Positions 61,648 through 64,000 of a stretch of 64,000 nt of DNA are shown here, piece after piece. The stretch covers positions 186,001 to 250,000 of the forward strand of contig CAUJRU010000141.1 in NCBI GenBank assembly GCA_963277665.1, given 5' to 3'. Numbering within the stretch: position 1 is the first letter of the stretch; each line of letters begins with the position of its first letter. The notes below the pieces were generated by a model that saw only the letters and a list, made by a program, of their open reading frames with translations, made no database searches and was not told the DNA's origin. The stretch comes from Viscum album (Eukaryota; Streptophyta; Magnoliopsida; Santalales; Viscaceae). The translations under genes were made by a program, and so were the position numbers.

Positions 61648-63067
61648 AGAGGAGTGGAGGGGCACTTTTGGAAAGTAAAGAAATATTACTTTATTTGAAA
61701 ATGTGTTTCGGTTTTAAAAGGTCCCACATTGAAATAATTCGTGTATAAGGTGATAAGGGTTCGAAATCCACTCATCCAATTGGTTTTGGACATGTGTAGG
61801 TTTTAGATTTTTCATTATCTTTCCATTTTATTTAAATCGTCAAATAATGATGTCATCGCTGCATCATTATTTTATCATAAATACATTAATTTAGTTAATG
61901 TCTAAAAATCATAAAAAAAATACCATGATGTAGGAAATCTTTTTATCTTTCCAATGAATATTTATAATAAAAAATCTGATCTTTATAACCCCATGTAAAA
62001 ATTGTTTTTGTAAACATCTCTTGTTTGTGTCATTTTTACTTTAACATTTAATAAAAAGTTATTTATTTCATTTCCAAACCAAAGTGTCTCCATGGGGTCC
62101 CCAAGTTGACCCATGGATTGTATTGGTCGGCCATGACACAACCAATAAGGTTGGGACATGTTTCTAGGTCATTTCCTATTATTAAAGCATTATTTATACC
62201 TTAAACTACCCTAATTACCACTAATCGCGATTAAGAACTTAATAAGTTACTATTCACCAAAAAATTATTATAATCTCATTGAACCACATTTTACTTCTTA
62301 ATGACAACCATGTATGTCGGATTTTTAAAATTCAGTACACATTAGTGGTAAACTTTCATTTAACTGAAAAATCAGTTTGCTTGATTACCACTTAGTGGTT
62401 TCACTATTCATCAAAAATTCAAGTTTTTCAGAAAATTACCAAAAATTCACCCTAAGCTATATTTGATATTCCGAATTCAAAAATGAAGTCCATTTTACAA
62501 AATTCAAAACATATAAGTCAAATTAATTAATTTAATAATTAATTCCCGCTGTCATGACAAATAACGTGTTTTTGTGAAACAATAAGTATCAAAAGATTGA
62601 CACGAGTTTAAGTCCAATTTCAAAGTGAAATTGATTCCAATGACCACCATTGGATTAACTGGTAAAAATATTTTCTAATTTCACTTTAAAACCAATTAAA
62701 ATAATAATCTAATCATATAAATAATTTAGATTAAAAAGAGGTTTTGAATTAAAATACAACATTTTACAATATTCATAAAAAAATGAACTTTATCAGAAAG
62801 GTACCAAAAATTTACACAAAGTAAATTTTGATGTCCCGATTCTAAAGAAGAGTTATATTTGGTCCAAAATAATGTATAAGAGTGATCAAAACTATATTTA
62901 ATGACGGTTCTCCGTCAAAAGGTGATAAGTGGACCTTTCGTGAAAATTAGGGTATAACTGCCTAAAATTGAACTCTTTCCGTATTTTAAGCCTTTATAAC
63001 ACTATCTTAATCATTTAGAGACATAGATAAAAATATCTATTATTCATTACTTACTTGGGATGTTACA

Positions 63068-63081
63068 TCCTTCCCCCCTTT
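63068..63081 (-). promoter_or_regulatory. Polypurine tract, third element X
   Basis: AAAGGGGGGAAGGA on the minus strand directly before the LTR start, identical to the other copies. Confidence 0.9.
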
Positions 63082-63106
63082 AGAAAATTGAGTCCCCGCA
63101 ATTTAT

Positions 63107-64000
63107 TTACTTATCGAATAAATGGGGGTACTTATCCCTCATTGCATTTTCAGATTCCCATGTTGCCTCTTCAATCATGTGGTTTTTCCACAAAACCTTT
63201 ACCTGGTGAATCACCTTATTCCGTAACACATGCTCCATGTGGTCAAGAATCTGGACCAGTTGTTCCTCATAAGATAGGTTCTCTTCCAGCTGAACTACCT
63301 CTGGACTCAAAACATGAGATGGATCTGGCATATACTTTCTCAACATCGAAATGTGAAAAACATTGTGTACCTGAGATAAACTCGGAGGTAAAGTCACTCG
63401 GTATGCAACTGATCCAACTCTCTCCAGAATTTCGTATGGTCCAATGAACCTTGGACTCAACTTTCCTTTCTTATCAAATCTCATCACACTTTTCCAAGGA
63501 GAAACCTTGAGAAAAACATTATCACCTACCTCGAAAGATAGATCCTTCCTCCGGTTATCCGCATAACTCTTCTGCCTGCTCTGAGCTGTTCTCATGTGTT
63601 TCGGAATCAGCTGAACTTTTTCTTCCATCTCTTCTACCAATTCTGGTCCCATCAACTTCCTTTCACCAACTTCATCCCAGAAAGCTGGAGTTCGACACCG
63701 CTTCCCATATAATGCCTGAAATGGTGCCATCTGTATACTGGAATGGAAACTGTTATTATATGAAAACTCAACCAAAGAAAGATGTTGGTCCCAACTTCCC
63801 TGATAATCCATAGAACAAGCTCGTAGCATATCCTCCAATGTCTGAATTGTTCGTTCTGACTGCCCATCTGATTGAGGATGAAAAGCTGTACTAAAATTTA
63901 ATTCAGTACCCAATGACTTCTGAAGGCCTTTCCAAAAGTTAGAATTAAACCTGGGATCACGATCCGATACAATGGAGAGAGGAACTCCATGTAACCTGAC
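63107..64000 (-). CDS. pol: Element X pol, C-terminal part (integrase to chromodomain), cut by window
   Basis: An uninterrupted frame of 297 codons plus stop that stays open to the window edge. It begins within the integrase core ([18 protein letters not shown], with the second catalytic Asp), then the [11 protein letters not shown] segment with the catalytic Glu, the GPY/F region ([18 protein letters not shown]) and the chromodomain-like tail with [12 protein letters not shown] ending HLFDK. Unlike the two sister copies it has no stop in this stretch, so it may belong to a more intact element. Its 3' LTR is 59209-63067. The 5' part and start lie beyond the window. Confidence 0.93.
   Translation of the reverse strand, partial: VRLHGVPLSIVSDRDPRFNSNFWKGLQKSLGTELNFSTAFHPQSDGQSERTIQTLEDMLRACSMDYQGSWDQHLSLVEFSYNNSFHSSIQMAPFQALYGKRCRTPAFWDEVGERKLMGPELVEEMEEKVQLIPKHMRTAQSRQKSYADNRRKDLSFEVGDNVFLKVSPWKSVMRFDKKGKLSPRFIGPYEILERVGSVAYRVTLPPSLSQVHNVFHISMLRKYMPDPSHVLSPEVVQLEENLSYEEQLVQILDHMEHVLRNKVIHQVKVLWKNHMIEEATWESENAMRDKYPHLFDK

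Larger units (their letters stand above)
59209..63067 (-). repeat. Complete LTR-X subtype B, 3' LTR of a third element
   Basis: A 3859-base reverse LTR with both termini: TATAAGGCCCC at 59209 (reverse of GGGGCCTTATA) and TGTTACA ending at 63067. It holds the X-B array (about 59720-59900), exon-like block (about 60335), two CG-rich modules (about 60672 and 60888) and TATA box (61641-61647). It abuts the X-A LTR tail to tail with three bases between. Confidence 0.9.

Overview
This window is a block of plant-type heterochromatic repeat DNA. It holds no host gene, rRNA, tRNA or CRISPR array that I can support. Two families of Ty3/gypsy LTR retrotransposon of the chromovirus type (gag, protease, RT, RNase H, integrase and a C-terminal chromodomain-like segment, most like the Tekay/Del clade) account for nearly all of it. 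Together with initiator-Met-tRNA-type primer sites and LTRs above 3 kb, this points to a flowering plant or other land plant with a repeat-rich genome. I cannot name the species.

Family 'G' is GC-rich and is present once, as a complete insertion at 15938-27614. It has 3.4 kb LTRs at both ends, a PBS, one gag-pol frame with nonsense stops, a PPT and a 5 bp target duplication (GTTAT). It landed inside an LTR of the other family.

Family 'X' is AT-rich and fills the rest. Its LTR starts TGTAACATCC and ends GGCCTTATA, and is about 3.5-3.9 kb. The LTR carries a TATAAAAGG promoter, a leader with splice-like GT/AG sites and several short conserved GC-rich modules. I distinguish three LTR subtypes by their downstream half: X-A (GGGCGGGTGAGCCCG type), X-B (triplicated ACGGGTGG plus a GGCCGTATGG array) and X-C (three extra hairpin/donor modules).

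Layout: 1-15937 is a mosaic of X LTR pieces in alternating orientation with no internal region. 15938-27614 is element G. 27615-37893 is more X LTR mosaic with one unrelated AT-rich insert (30198-31632). 37894-41247 is an X-B LTR serving as the 3' LTR of a minus-strand gag-pol (41287-45774). That gag-pol is joined at microhomology to a plus-strand pol tail and a composite LTR (45799-50982). The composite LTR leads into a plus-strand gag-pol (51128-55615) with an X-A 3' LTR (55655-59205). A full X-B LTR on the minus strand (59209-63067) then abuts it tail to tail and begins a third element, whose pol (63107-64000) runs off the window.

The most interesting observations are these: an X LTR copy lacking, to the base, the ~880 bp GT-AG interval present in its relatives (37177/37178), which looks like a spliced leader reverse-transcribed into DNA; the double-tailed minus/plus element at 37.9-50.9 kb; the tandem hairpin-plus-GTAAG modules of X-C; and a conserved CG-rich palindromic module present about 17 times. 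All polyprotein frames are collinear and broken only by nonsense codons, not frameshifts. Coordinates of LTR-fragment junctions were found by eye and may be off by a few bases.
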